From assembly GCF_000429185.2 (NCBI RefSeq), contig NZ_AUBJ02000001.1, forward strand, positions 1,550,001 to 1,614,000: a stretch of DNA of 64,000 nt. Direction: 5' to 3'. This document shows, one piece after another, positions 18,908-27,816 of the stretch (positions within the stretch are counted from its first letter, which is position 1; each line of letters starts with the position of its first letter). Made by a program: the position numbers and the translations under genes. Source of the stretch: Actinoalloteichus caeruleus DSM 43889. Its GTDB lineage: Bacteria > Actinomycetota > Actinomycetes > Mycobacteriales > Pseudonocardiaceae. Under the pieces are notes generated by a model that did not search any database, had not been told where the DNA came from, and saw only the letters and a program-made list of their open reading frames with translations.

Positions 18908-19645
18908 CTACCTGCCGCGCTGGGCCTTGCCCAGCCCCCGGTAGTGCTCGCGACGTTCCTTGTCGAGGTGCTCGATGGCGTAACGCAGCATCGTGCGCGG
19001 CATGGTGGCCGCGTGCTCGTCCAGGAAGGCGATGAGCCGGTCCGGCTGTCTCCTCCCGGCCTCCCGCACCCACCCTCCGACCGCCTTGTGGATGAGGTCC
19101 TCCTCGTCGTGCAGCAGGATCTCGGCGATGCGGAAGGTGTCGTCCACCTGGTCGTGCCGGATGAAGTAGAAGGTGCTCACCACCGCGGTCCGGCGTTCCC
19201 AGATGTTCGACGAGCGAGCCAGCTCGTAGAGGATGTCGCGGGGTTTGTCGAACAGGTAGCCGCCGACCACGTGGGGGGCGGCCACATCGACCAGGTCCCA
19301 GTTGTTGATCCGGTCGATCCGCCGCAGGTAGAGGTCGAACAGTTCCTGCCGCCTCGACTCCGGGGTCCTCCTGCGCCGGGCCTGTTTGTCCATGATGCTC
19401 AGCCCGCCAGCCCTGACCTCGTGGATCGGGCTTTCCAGGAGCCGTTCGACCTCGTCCGGCTCCATGTCGATGAACTCCTTGGCGAGCGCGAACACCTGTC
19501 CCATGCGGACGCCGAGGAAGGTGTCGCCCTCTCCGTACTCCCCCGCACCGGACTTGAAGTAGCGCTGGATCTTCTGGAGTTCCTCCTCGGAGCGGTGCTC
19601 CTCGAGGCGTTCGACGAAATGGTCGGCCGTGAGTGTGGTCGTCAT
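18908..19645 (-). CDS. AlkD-type DNA alkylation repair glycosylase
   Basis: 245 residues from ATG 19645, the usual length of AlkD. Helical HEAT-like repeats run through the protein, with INNWDLVDVAAPHVVGGYL near residue 110 and HKAVGGWVREAGRR near 190. The Trp and the Asp four residues later in WDLVD match the catalytic pair of Bacillus cereus AlkD, and a second conserved Trp is present in GGW. AlkD enzymes excise N3- and N7-alkylated purines without base flipping. Homologues such as YtkR2 give self-resistance in genotoxin producers, so a resistance role is possible, but AlkD is also a common housekeeping gene and the position among unrelated small genes does not decide. Confidence 0.9.
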   Translation of the reverse strand: MTTTLTADHFVERLEEHRSEEELQKIQRYFKSGAGEYGEGDTFLGVRMGQVFALAKEFIDMEPDEVERLLESPIHEVRAGGLSIMDKQARRRRTPESRRQELFDLYLRRIDRINNWDLVDVAAPHVVGGYLFDKPRDILYELARSSNIWERRTAVVSTFYFIRHDQVDDTFRIAEILLHDEEDLIHKAVGGWVREAGRRQPDRLIAFLDEHAATMPRTMLRYAIEHLDKERREHYRGLGKAQRGR

Positions 19646-19709
19646 CCACCCATCCCTGTGCTCTCGCCTCGGCCGGAGCCGAGTGCCACCAGCAGTACGA
19701 GCCCGGCGA

Positions 19710-20123
19710 TCAGGTGCGGGACGAGATCTGCTGGAGCGCCCAACGGTTGCCGTCGGGGTCGGAGAAGAACGCGAAGCCCACGTTGTTCAGGTCCTCGCCC
19801 TCCTCCGCCGGCCGGAAGCCCTCCGGACCGGGGACCTGGACCTCACTGACCTCGACGCCCCGGCCCAGCAGTTCCTCCCGGGCCGCGCGGATGTCGCGGA
19901 CGACGAGCTGGAGCCCCTGCATCGAGCCCGGCTCCATCTCCACCAGGCCGACCCCCAGGACGATGGAACAGCCCGACCCCCTCGGTGTCAACTGGACGAT
20001 GCCGGGGCCGCCGTCCACCCGGGTGTCGTGGTCGACCACGAAACCCATCTGCTCCCCGTAGAACTTCTTCGAGCGGTCGATGTCGCTGACCGGCATCGCG
20101 ACGACTTCCAGGGTCCAGTTCAT
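19710..20123 (-). CDS. VOC-family protein, probable independent start inside the fusion frame
   Basis: 137 residues from ATG 20123, in frame with the upstream SRPBCC domain. AGGAAGGAG lies eight bases before this ATG, an optimal site, so separate translation is likely. The sequence has the two beta-alpha-beta units of VOC proteins: MNWTLEVVAMPVSDIDRSKK at the start and GFAFFSDPDGNRWALQQI at the end. Metal ligands are not obvious. The function cannot be named; glyoxalase/bleomycin-resistance-like proteins bind or transform small molecules. Confidence 0.55.
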   Translation of the reverse strand: MNWTLEVVAMPVSDIDRSKKFYGEQMGFVVDHDTRVDGGPGIVQLTPRGSGCSIVLGVGLVEMEPGSMQGLQLVVRDIRAAREELLGRGVEVSEVQVPGPEGFRPAEEGEDLNNVGFAFFSDPDGNRWALQQISSRT

Positions 20124-20690
20124 GCGTGTGGCTCCTTCCTGCCTGATTCCGATGTTGCTTCCGCCGTCCGGGCCTGGGCGCACGCCCGCCCGGAGTCCTC
20201 CGACCGATGTGAGCAGGGCGTCGAGCCGGGCGTGGCTCTCCCGCAGTCCCCGCTCCATCGGAGTGCGCAACGTCCTGTCCCTCGCCTCCGGGGAGGGGTG
20301 CAGGATCGTGCTGGTGACGGTGGTCCGACCGGCGCGTTCCACGAACCTCGTCGTGACGAGCGAGGTGAGGTCGGGGTGTTCGGCGCCGTCGTAGGACTCG
20401 GTGTGGACGAGCAGGCCCGGTGTCTCGATCTCGCGGTACACCCCGGACTGGGTCATCTCCGCGCCGCCCGGGCCTCGGGAGACGAAGCGCCAGGTGCCGC
20501 CGACCCGCAGGTCCACCTCGCAGGCCACCAGGTTCCACCCGCGCGCGCCGAACCAGCGGACCAGCAGGTCGGGTTCGGTCCAGGCCGCGAAGACCAGTCG
20601 CGCGGGGGCGTCGAAGGACCGGCGCAGGGTGATCTCGCGGTCCGTGGGGGTCGTGACGCGCGTGGAGGTGGCGTCGCCGGCGAGTGACAT
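19710..20690 (-). CDS. SRPBCC (AHSA1-like) domain continuous with a VOC domain
   Basis: The frame from ATG 20690 runs 326 residues without a stop. Residues 1-165 are an AHSA1/SRPBCC domain (ITLRRSFDAPARLVFAAWTEP, then WRFVSRGPGG and ending ESHARLDALL). Residues 190-326 are a VOC-fold glyoxalase/dioxygenase-like domain. The start overlaps the ArsR stop by one base (TGATG), so the two are translationally coupled. ArsR-SRPBCC pairs followed by VOC genes are frequent in actinomycetes, where the genes are usually separate; here there is no stop between them, so a fusion protein, two proteins or both may be made. Cellular role unknown, probably small-molecule stress and not biosynthesis. Confidence 0.7.
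   Translation of the reverse strand: MSLAGDATSTRVTTPTDREITLRRSFDAPARLVFAAWTEPDLLVRWFGARGWNLVACEVDLRVGGTWRFVSRGPGGAEMTQSGVYREIETPGLLVHTESYDGAEHPDLTSLVTTRFVERAGRTTVTSTILHPSPEARDRTLRTPMERGLRESHARLDALLTSVGGLRAGVRPGPDGGSNIGIRQEGATRMNWTLEVVAMPVSDIDRSKKFYGEQMGFVVDHDTRVDGGPGIVQLTPRGSGCSIVLGVGLVEMEPGSMQGLQLVVRDIRAAREELLGRGVEVSEVQVPGPEGFRPAEEGEDLNNVGFAFFSDPDGNRWALQQISSRT
20131..20140 (-). promoter_or_regulatory. Internal ribosome binding site for the VOC gene
   Basis: The minus strand reads AGGAAGGAGC here, eight bases before ATG 20123. It is the main argument that the VOC domain is translated on its own even though no stop codon separates it from the SRPBCC domain. Confidence 0.6.
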
Positions 20691-21040
20691 CAGTGGTCGT
20701 CCGACTTCCCGTCGCGTTCCGCCCTGAGGTCGGCGAGGACGGCGTCGAGCCGTTGGAAGCGCTCCTCACTGGCGGAGCGGAACTCCTCCAGCCAGTCGAC
20801 CGCCAGGCGGATGGGGGCGACGTCCAACCGGGAGGGGCGGCGTTGCGCGTCGCGGCCCCGCACGACGAGACCGGCCCGTTCGAGCACCTTGAGGTGCTTG
20901 GAGATCGCCGGCTGGCTGATCGCGAAGGGCGCGGCGAGTTCCGTGACGGTCGCCTCCCCCTGGGCGAGGCGGGCGAGGATGGCGCGTCGGGTCGGGTCGG
21001 CGAGCGCGGCGAACGTCCTGTCGAGCACGTCGGAGTCCAT
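20690..21040 (-). CDS. ArsR-family winged-helix repressor
   Basis: 116 residues from ATG 21040. Residues 8-75 form the winged helix typical of ArsR proteins paired with SRPBCC genes (LADPTRRAILARLAQGEATV, then ISQPAISKHLKVLERAGLV). The metal-binding cysteine motif of classical ArsR is absent, so the ligand is not a thiophilic metal. Its stop overlaps the SRPBCC start by one base, forming one operon, and an AT-rich dyad just upstream is its probable operator, giving autoregulation. Confidence 0.9.
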   Translation of the reverse strand: MDSDVLDRTFAALADPTRRAILARLAQGEATVTELAAPFAISQPAISKHLKVLERAGLVVRGRDAQRRPSRLDVAPIRLAVDWLEEFRSASEERFQRLDAVLADLRAERDGKSDDH

Positions 21041-21060
21041 CGTCCATAACCCCCCGGGTT

Positions 21061-21080
21061 TATTACCTTGCGGTTTTATA
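21061..21080 (-). promoter_or_regulatory. Probable ArsR operator and promoter
   Basis: An AT-rich island 20 bases before the ArsR start reads TATTACC, TTGC, GGTTTTATA on the plus strand. The half sites TATTACC and GGTTTTA form an imperfect dyad with a four-base spacer, matching the ATAACC-N4-GGTTAT type of operators known for ArsR-SRPBCC operons. The TATAAA-like sequence on the minus strand could be the -10 box. Confidence 0.55.
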
Positions 21081-21435
21081 CCGGTCTCGTCCGTTGAGGT
21101 CAAGCACGACGGAAGAAGGCTCACCCGGTTCAGCGACGGTGCCTTGGTGCCGACGGGGTGGTCCCCGCCGCCGGGGGCCGGTTCGGCCCGGGAGCCGCCC
21201 AGGTCGCTCCGCTGGTCCGTCGCCGCACGGAGGAAGGTGCGAGGCGGTCGCCGCGCGATCAGGATTGACCCCGACAGCGGGGCCGAGGGACGCCCCGGAC
21301 GGGCGCCTCCGGACGCGGACGAGCGAGCAGCTCGGCCCCGGCACCCACCGCTCGGGTCCCCTCGGCTGGCCCCCGTCCGGCGCCGGCGGGAAGCGGCCTC
21401 GACCCCCTCTTCCCCTCGGACCGGCAAGGAGAACC
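21081..21435. other. Divergent region before the aromatic acid cassette
   Basis: About 355 bases between the ArsR promoter and the methyltransferase start. No gene is supported. It should contain the promoter of the methyltransferase-PKS-ligase operon, but no clear -10/-35 pair was identified. Confidence 0.4.
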
Positions 21436-22482
21436 ATGACCGGCAGCGGCGACGTCACCCTGAGCGAGGCCGACTACCTCCGGCTGATCATCCACGGCAC
21501 GACCGCCTTCGAGCTCCTGCGCACCGCGATGGAGTTCGACCTGTTCGAGCGGCTCGAGGCCGAGAACGGGCTGACCCTGGAACAGGTGGCCGACGCCATC
21601 GGCGTCGCCGAACAACCCGCGCGGATCCTCCTGCTGGGGCTCGCCTCCCTGTCGTTGGTGACCAGGGAGGGCGAGCGCTACGTCAACAGCCCCGTGATCC
21701 GCCGGAAGATGCTCCGCGACGCTCCCCGGTTCCTGGGGCCGCTGCTGGACGTCCAGGCGGAGGTCATCAACCAGTCGATGGGGGACTTCGCCGAGTCGAT
21801 GCGGCAGGGCACCAACGTCGGGCTCCGGCACATCCCGGGACCCGGCACCACGCTCTACGAGCGCCTCACCGCGCACCCCCGGCTCCAGGAGGTCTTCTAC
21901 GCGAACATGGGGGACGCCTCGCGGAAGGCCTTCGCGCGGATCCTCGACTTCCACGACTTCTCCGGCGTCCGCCACCTCGTCGACCTCGGTGGCGGCGACG
22001 GCACCAACGGCCGCGAACTGGCCAGGCGTTACCCCGAGCTCACCGTGACGGTCGTCGACCAGGAGAGCGTCACCCGGCTCGCCTCCTCCCGGGTGGAGGA
22101 CCCCGAGCTCCTCGGACGCATGCGCTTCCACCCCGGTGACCTGTTCACCGTGGACCTCCCCCGCGACGCCGACGCGATCCTGTTCTTCCACCTCTTCGAG
22201 ATCTGGTCGCTGGAGCGCAACACCGAGCTGCTCCGGCGCTGCCACGACGCCCTGCCCGAGGGCGGCGTCTGCCTCGTCTACAACTTCGTCTCCAACGACG
22301 AGGGCACCGGTTCGCTCAGCGCCGGTCTCGTCTCCCCCTACTTCCTCACCCTCGCCTCCGGCGAGGGCATGACCTACTCGCCGCGCGACGTCGAACGCGC
22401 GGTCCGGGACGCGGGCTTCTCCCACGTCGAACGCCACGACGACCTCGGGTTCAGCCACACGTTGGTCATCGGCCGCAAGTAA
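21436..22482 (+). CDS. SAM-dependent methyltransferase, O-methyltransferase family 2 type
   Basis: 348 residues from ATG 21436 with AAGGAG. An N-terminal winged-helix dimerisation domain (LEQVADAIGVAEQPARILL, about 45-65) is followed by a SAM-binding domain: LVDLGGGDGTNGRELARRYP near 180, VVDQ at strand 2 and PGDLFTVDLPRDADAILF near 235, ending in a substrate domain. This is the DnrK/CrtF-type architecture. It is the first gene of a tight operon with the iterative PKS 75 bases downstream, like NcsB1 beside NcsB (O-methylation of naphthoate) and the methyltransferase beside the maduropeptin salicylate synthase (C-methylation). So it probably methylates the aromatic acid; whether on O or C is not decided by sequence. 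Confidence 0.88.
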   Translation: MTGSGDVTLSEADYLRLIIHGTTAFELLRTAMEFDLFERLEAENGLTLEQVADAIGVAEQPARILLLGLASLSLVTREGERYVNSPVIRRKMLRDAPRFLGPLLDVQAEVINQSMGDFAESMRQGTNVGLRHIPGPGTTLYERLTAHPRLQEVFYANMGDASRKAFARILDFHDFSGVRHLVDLGGGDGTNGRELARRYPELTVTVVDQESVTRLASSRVEDPELLGRMRFHPGDLFTVDLPRDADAILFFHLFEIWSLERNTELLRRCHDALPEGGVCLVYNFVSNDEGTGSLSAGLVSPYFLTLASGEGMTYSPRDVERAVRDAGFSHVERHDDLGFSHTLVIGRK

Positions 22483-22557
22483 CCGCGCCCCCGATCGTTC
22501 CCACCAACGCCGCCGTGGTGAGGGGCACCGGCGGCGTCGAAGGAGGTTGTCCCCACG

Positions 22558-25500
22558 ATGAGTTCCTCCGAGCCCGTCGCCGTCATCGGGATGGCATGCC
22601 GATTCGCCGGGGACGTCGACTCCCCGGAGGCGTTCTGGGACCTGCTGAGCACCGGTGGCGTGACCGTCGACGACATCCCCGAAGACCGCTGGGAGTCCTA
22701 CGCGGCACGTGGCCCGGACCACGCGGCGGCGGTGCGCCGCGCCCCAGGGCGGGGCGCGTTCCTGCGCGACGTCCGGGGGTTCGACGCCGACTTCTTCGGC
22801 ATCACGCCACGCGAGGCGGCGCAGATGGACCCGCAGCAACGCCTGGTGCTGGAGGTGTCCTGGGAGGCGCTGGAGCACGCCGGGATCCCGCCCACCGACC
22901 TCACCGGCACGGACACCGGCGTCTACGTCGGCGTCGGCTCCGACGACTACGGCCGCAGGCTGTTGGAGGACCTCCCCCGGATCGAGGCGTGGACGGGGAT
23001 CGGCACGGCCCACTGCGGGGTCGCCAACCGCGTGTCGCACGCCCTGGACCTGCGGGGTCCGAGCATGGCCGTGGACACGGCCTGCTCCTCGTCACTGGTG
23101 TCGCTGCACCTGGCGGTGCAGGCGCTGCGGGCGGGCGAGTGCCCGGTGGCGCTGGCCGGCGGCGTCCTGGTGATCACCTCACCCGGGCTGTCACTCGTGC
23201 TCGACGCGGCGGGAGCGACCGCCGCCGACGGGCGGTGCAAGACCTTCGACGCCGACGCCGACGGGTACGGGCGGGGCGAGGGCGCCGGCATGGTGGTGCT
23301 CCGGCGGTTGTCCGACGCCCGCCGCGACGGCGACCGCGTCCTCGCGGTCATCCGGGGCAGCGCCGTGCGCCAGGACGGCCGGACCAGCGGGATCATGGCC
23401 CCCGACGGGACCGCGCAGGCGCGGCTGATGCGACGGGCCTGCGAGAACGCGGGAGTCGACCCGTCGGAGGTCGACTACGTGGAGGCCCACGGCACCGGCA
23501 CCCCCACCGGCGACCCGGTCGAGGCCGGGGCGATGGCGTCGGTGTTCGGCCGGGGCAGACCGCCGGAGCGGCCCCTGCTCACCGGCTCGGTGAAACCCAA
23601 CATCGGTCACCTGGAGGCCGGCGCGGGCATCGCCGGGGTCCTCAAGGCGGTGCTCGCGCTCCGCCACGAGCTGATCCCGCCGACCGTCAACCTCACCCGG
23701 CCGAACCCGGCCGTCGCCTGGGCGGACTCCGGCCTGCGCGTGGTGACCGAACCGACCCCCTGGCCGAGGTCCGACCGGCCCCGGCTGGCCGGCGTCTCCG
23801 GGTACGGCTACGGCGGGACCATCGCCCACGTCGTGCTGGAGGAGGCGGACCCGCCAGACCAACGACGGCCCGAGGACCCCGGCGGCGCGGACCCGTCGGG
23901 ACACGGCCTCGTCCCGACCGCTCCGCCCGCCCTCCACCCCGTCTCGGCGGGGTCGGCGGCCGCCGTCCGCCGGCACGCCGGCCGGCTGGCCGACCGGCTC
24001 GCAGGGGTCGGGAGCCCGCTCGGCGACCTCGGCCACACGCTGGCCCGCCGCCGCTCCCACCTCACCCACCGGGCGGCGGTCGTCGCCCGGGACGGCGCGG
24101 AACTGGCCCGGGGTCTTCGGGAGGTGGCCGAGGCCGACGCCGACGCGCTGGTCGGCTCGGTCCTGCCCGGTTCCGCGTTGGGCGTGGTGTGGGTGTTCTC
24201 GGGGCACGGGTCGCAGTGGACCGGGATGGGACGGGAGCTGTTGACCGGCTCCCCCGAGTTCGCCGCCACGATCGACCGGATCGCCCCCCTGTTCGAGGCG
24301 GAACTGGGTCTCTCCCCGAGGGCCGCGCTGCTCGGTGACCTCCCCCGGTCGGCCGACGTCGTCCAACCGTTGATCTTCGCCGTCCAGGCGGGGCTCGCCG
24401 CCGTCTGGTCCTCGCTCGGCTTACGACCGGCCGCCGTCCTGGGCCACTCGGTGGGCGAGATCGCGGCGGCCGTGACCGCCGGTGTCCTCACCCTCGAGCA
24501 GGGCGCTCGTCTGGTGGCGCGGCGTTCCGCGCTGCTGCGGCGGGTGGCCGGGCACGGCGGCATGGCCATGATCCGCCTGCCCGCCGAGGAGACCGAGCGG
24601 CGGCTGGCCGACCACCCCGACGTGGTCGTCGCCGTCGAGGCCTCCCCGTCGTCCACCGTGATCTCCGGTCCCGCCGGGGCCGTCGCAGAGGTGTGCGCGC
24701 GGTGGCGGGACCAGGGGGTCGCCGTGCGCCGCGTCGACGCGGACGTCGCCTTCCACGGGCCGGCGATGGACCCGCTGCTGGACCCGCTGCGCGAGGGCCT
24801 GTCCGACCTGGCCCCTGGCGCGGCGGCCCTGCCGGTGTACGGAACGGCCGATCCGGACCCGAGGTCGGCGGCGATCCGGGACGCCGACTACTGGGCGCTG
24901 AACCTGCGTGGCCGCGTCCGCTTCGCCTCCGCCGTCGCCGCGGCGGTGGAGGACGGTCACCGCCTGTTCCTGGAGGTCTCCCCGCACCCGGTGGTCGAGC
25001 ACTCGCTCAGGGAGACGCTGGAGCACCTCGGTATCGACGACGCGTTCGTCACGCACTCGCTGCGCCGGGGCCGCCCCGAACGAGAAGCGCTGTCGCGCGG
25101 GCTCGGCGCGCTGTACTGCCACGGCGCCGACGTCGACTGGACGCGGCACTGGCCGGGGGGCGCCCTCGTCGACCTGCCCACCACCCCCTGGGACCGGCGA
25201 CCGCACTGGGTGGAGGAACACCGACGCCCGTCGACGTTCGGGGCCGGCCACGACCCGGCCCGGCACACCCTGCTCGGGTCCCGGCTGCGGCTCACCGACG
25301 GATCGGGGGCCCAGGTCTGGGTGACCAGGCTGGACCGCGAGTCCCGCCCCTTCCCCGGCGAGCACCCCGTGCGGGGGGTGGAGATCGTGCCCGCCGCGGT
25401 GTTGCTGTGCACCCTCCTCGCCGCCGCGGGGTCCCGAGACGACTCCCACCGGATCGCCGATGTCGCGTTGCGGACGCCCGTCAGCCTCTCCGCTCCCCGG

Positions 25501-27816
25501 GACGTCCAGGTCACCCTGCGCGACGGCGCGCTCCAGATCTCCGCGCGCCTCGACGAGGACGACGTCGACGACCGGGGTTGGGTCACCCACACCACCGCGA
25601 GGCTGCCTGCCGAGGACGACGACGGGCGAGCGGCGCCGGAGGGCGCGGACCCCCGGGTGCCGGCCGGGGACGACCTGCCGGAGTTGCCCACGTCCTGGGT
25701 CGTCGAGGTGCTCGCCGAACGCGGCGTCGGGGGCATGGGGTTCCCGTGGGCGGTGGAACGGCTCCGGGGTGGGCCGTCGCGGGTGGAGGCGACCGTGGTC
25801 GCCGATCCCGGGGCCGCCCCGCACAGCTGGGCCCCGCTGCTGGACGCGGCCCTGTCGACCGCGTCCGCGGTGTTCCCCGGTTCCCGGTCGCTGCGGATGC
25901 CGGCGCACATCCGCCGGGTCTGGCTGGCACCCCGCCCACCGGGCGAGGCCGTGGTCCGCGTCGAGGTCACCGATGAGGACACCGTGGAGGTGCTGATCGG
26001 TGACCGGGAGCGGCGCCTGGTCGGCCGGATCGCCGGGCTGCGGTACGGGGTGCTCGACGGGGACATCGCCGCCTCCCACGATCCGGGGGCGCTGCTGCAC
26101 GAGGTGGCGTGGCGGCCCCGGGGTCTCCCGAGTGCCCCTGCCGGCCGGCTCCCCGGACTGGCGGTCCTCGTCGGACCGGACTCCCCGACGCGGCGGGCGG
26201 TGGGGACCGCCTTCGACGCGGCTGGCCTCCCCCACGTGGTCGTGGCGGACGCCGACGGGCTGGACGCCGCCGAGGGCGCCGAGGACGTGGCGGTGGTCGT
26301 CGTCCCCGGCGAGCACGGCGCGGACGGCGCCGGGCCGGCGGACGCGACCAGCGCGGCGACCTGGCTGCTGGCGGACACCGCGCGGCGCCTCGCCTCGGCA
26401 CCGGGCGGGAACGGCGCCCGGCTGTGGTGCGTGACCAACGCCGTCCGGGAGGCGAGGAGCACCGCGTCCCTGGTCCAGGGGGCGCTGTGGGGGCTCGGTC
26501 GCGTCGTCGGCGGGGAACACCCCGAGCTCTGGGGAGGCGTGATCGACCTCGCCGACCCGGTGCGGGACGCCGGGACCGTGGTGGACGTGCTCCGCGCGGG
26601 CCCGGGCGAGGACGTCGTCGCCGTGCGGGACGGCACGCAGGAGGTTCCCCGGATGCGGGAGCTGGCGGGCGTCCCGACGGGGCGGGAGCCGACGTTCCGC
26701 CCCGAGGCGACCTACCTCGTCACCGGCGGGCTCGGCGCGCTCGGCCTGGAGGTCGCGCGGTGGATGGCCGGGCGGGGTGCCCGGCGGATCGTCCTGGCGG
26801 GCAGGCGCGGCCTGCCGCCCCGCGGCACCTGGGACTCGCTGTCCGATCCGGACGAGCGCGGCCGGGTGGAGGCGGTGCGCGCCCTGGAACGGCGGGGGGT
26901 GGCGGTGGTGGTGGTCGCCCTGGACCTGGCGGACAGGGACGCCTCCGCTCGCCTGCTCGACCCCTCGGCGCTGGGACTGCCCCCGATCCGGGGTGTGGTC
27001 CATGCCGCCGGGGTCCTCGACGACCGGGTGGTGCGGGAGCTCGACGCCTCGTCGCTGCGCGCCGTCCTGCGCCCCAAGGTGGACGGCGCGTGGGTACTGC
27101 ACGACCTGTTCCCGCCGGGCACGGTCGACTTCCTGGTCCTGTTCTCCTCCTGCGGGCACCTCCTCGGGCTTCCCGGGCAGGCCGCCTACGGCGCGGCGAA
27201 CGCGTTCCTCGACGCCGTGGCCGCGCACCGGCGGTCGCGGGGGGACCTGGCCGCGTTGAGTCTGTCCTGGACCTCGTGGCGGGGCTTGGGGATGGCGCGC
27301 AGCACCGGTGTCATCGCCGAGGAGCTGGCCGCGCGGGGCACCCGGGAGATCACCGCCACCGAGGCGTTCCCCGCATGGGAACTGGCCGCCCGCCACGAGC
27401 GGGCCCAGGTCGCGGTGCTGCGCACCGTCCCGCTCGGCCCGGGTGACCGACGGCCCCCGTTGTTCTCGGAGCTCGGCGTGGACCACACCGCCGACCAGGC
27501 CGGGGAGGGCGCTGGCGCGTCGTCACCCTCGGCACGCGAGGCCCTCGGGTCGCACGCCTCGCTCGTCGAGGAGATCAGCCGCCAGGTGGCGGAGGAGACC
27601 CGGCTCCCGGCGGACGACGTCGACCCCCGCCGGCCGCTGGTGGAGATGGGCGTGGACTCGGTGATGACCGTGCGCATCCGGCGGGCGCTGGAACGCCGGT
27701 TCGGGTTGTCGCTGCCCACCACGCTGTTCTGGGACCAGCCCGACATCGACTCGGTGGCCGCGCTGCTGGTGGAACGCGCCGGGTCGGGAGACGACACGAA
27801 CGGGGAGGCACGATGA
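22558..27816 (+). CDS. Iterative type I aromatic PKS, 6-methylsalicylate synthase type (KS-AT-DH-KR-ACP)
   Basis: 1752 residues from ATG 22558, preceded by AAGGAGG. Domain order: KS (about 4-425, Cys176 in DTACSSS, His311 in EAHGTGT, and NIGHLEAG), AT (530-850, Ser631 in GHSVGE; the AFH motif in VAFHGP points to malonyl-CoA), DH or thioester-hydrolase-like domain (920-1200, His936 in HPVRGVEIVP and an LLDAAL aspartate), KR (1380-1560, VTGGLGALG, FSSCG and AAYGAANAF), ACP (1670-1745, Ser1701 in GVDSV). This single-module layout and length match the bacterial 6-MSAS/naphthoate family (NcsB, MdpB, ChlB1, AviM), which acts iteratively to make salicylate- or naphthoate-type acids. No thioesterase is present. 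Codon 622 is TTA, the only one seen in the recognised genes. The stop overlaps the ligase start (ATGA). Whether it makes 6-MSA or a bicycle cannot be read directly. Confidence 0.95.
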   Translation: MSSSEPVAVIGMACRFAGDVDSPEAFWDLLSTGGVTVDDIPEDRWESYAARGPDHAAAVRRAPGRGAFLRDVRGFDADFFGITPREAAQMDPQQRLVLEVSWEALEHAGIPPTDLTGTDTGVYVGVGSDDYGRRLLEDLPRIEAWTGIGTAHCGVANRVSHALDLRGPSMAVDTACSSSLVSLHLAVQALRAGECPVALAGGVLVITSPGLSLVLDAAGATAADGRCKTFDADADGYGRGEGAGMVVLRRLSDARRDGDRVLAVIRGSAVRQDGRTSGIMAPDGTAQARLMRRACENAGVDPSEVDYVEAHGTGTPTGDPVEAGAMASVFGRGRPPERPLLTGSVKPNIGHLEAGAGIAGVLKAVLALRHELIPPTVNLTRPNPAVAWADSGLRVVTEPTPWPRSDRPRLAGVSGYGYGGTIAHVVLEEADPPDQRRPEDPGGADPSGHGLVPTAPPALHPVSAGSAAAVRRHAGRLADRLAGVGSPLGDLGHTLARRRSHLTHRAAVVARDGAELARGLREVAEADADALVGSVLPGSALGVVWVFSGHGSQWTGMGRELLTGSPEFAATIDRIAPLFEAELGLSPRAALLGDLPRSADVVQPLIFAVQAGLAAVWSSLGLRPAAVLGHSVGEIAAAVTAGVLTLEQGARLVARRSALLRRVAGHGGMAMIRLPAEETERRLADHPDVVVAVEASPSSTVISGPAGAVAEVCARWRDQGVAVRRVDADVAFHGPAMDPLLDPLREGLSDLAPGAAALPVYGTADPDPRSAAIRDADYWALNLRGRVRFASAVAAAVEDGHRLFLEVSPHPVVEHSLRETLEHLGIDDAFVTHSLRRGRPEREALSRGLGALYCHGADVDWTRHWPGGALVDLPTTPWDRRPHWVEEHRRPSTFGAGHDPARHTLLGSRLRLTDGSGAQVWVTRLDRESRPFPGEHPVRGVEIVPAAVLLCTLLAAAGSRDDSHRIADVALRTPVSLSAPRDVQVTLRDGALQISARLDEDDVDDRGWVTHTTARLPAEDDDGRAAPEGADPRVPAGDDLPELPTSWVVEVLAERGVGGMGFPWAVERLRGGPSRVEATVVADPGAAPHSWAPLLDAALSTASAVFPGSRSLRMPAHIRRVWLAPRPPGEAVVRVEVTDEDTVEVLIGDRERRLVGRIAGLRYGVLDGDIAASHDPGALLHEVAWRPRGLPSAPAGRLPGLAVLVGPDSPTRRAVGTAFDAAGLPHVVVADADGLDAAEGAEDVAVVVVPGEHGADGAGPADATSAATWLLADTARRLASAPGGNGARLWCVTNAVREARSTASLVQGALWGLGRVVGGEHPELWGGVIDLADPVRDAGTVVDVLRAGPGEDVVAVRDGTQEVPRMRELAGVPTGREPTFRPEATYLVTGGLGALGLEVARWMAGRGARRIVLAGRRGLPPRGTWDSLSDPDERGRVEAVRALERRGVAVVVVALDLADRDASARLLDPSALGLPPIRGVVHAAGVLDDRVVRELDASSLRAVLRPKVDGAWVLHDLFPPGTVDFLVLFSSCGHLLGLPGQAAYGAANAFLDAVAAHRRSRGDLAALSLSWTSWRGLGMARSTGVIAEELAARGTREITATEAFPAWELAARHERAQVAVLRTVPLGPGDRRPPLFSELGVDHTADQAGEGAGASSPSAREALGSHASLVEEISRQVAEETRLPADDVDPRRPLVEMGVDSVMTVRIRRALERRFGLSLPTTLFWDQPDIDSVAALLVERAGSGDDTNGEAR

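Noticed and set aside
24421-27486. 1021-codon open frame antisense to the PKS
   Set aside because: It is the mirror of a very GC-biased gene, rich in Arg, Gly, Pro and His, with no domain; the PKS on the other strand explains the region fully.
22558-27816. PKS as an enediyne core synthase (PKSE)
   Set aside because: Order is KS-AT-DH-KR-ACP with the ACP at the C-terminus, which is the 6-MSAS layout; PKSEs have the ACP before KR-DH and a phosphopantetheinyl transferase-like domain.
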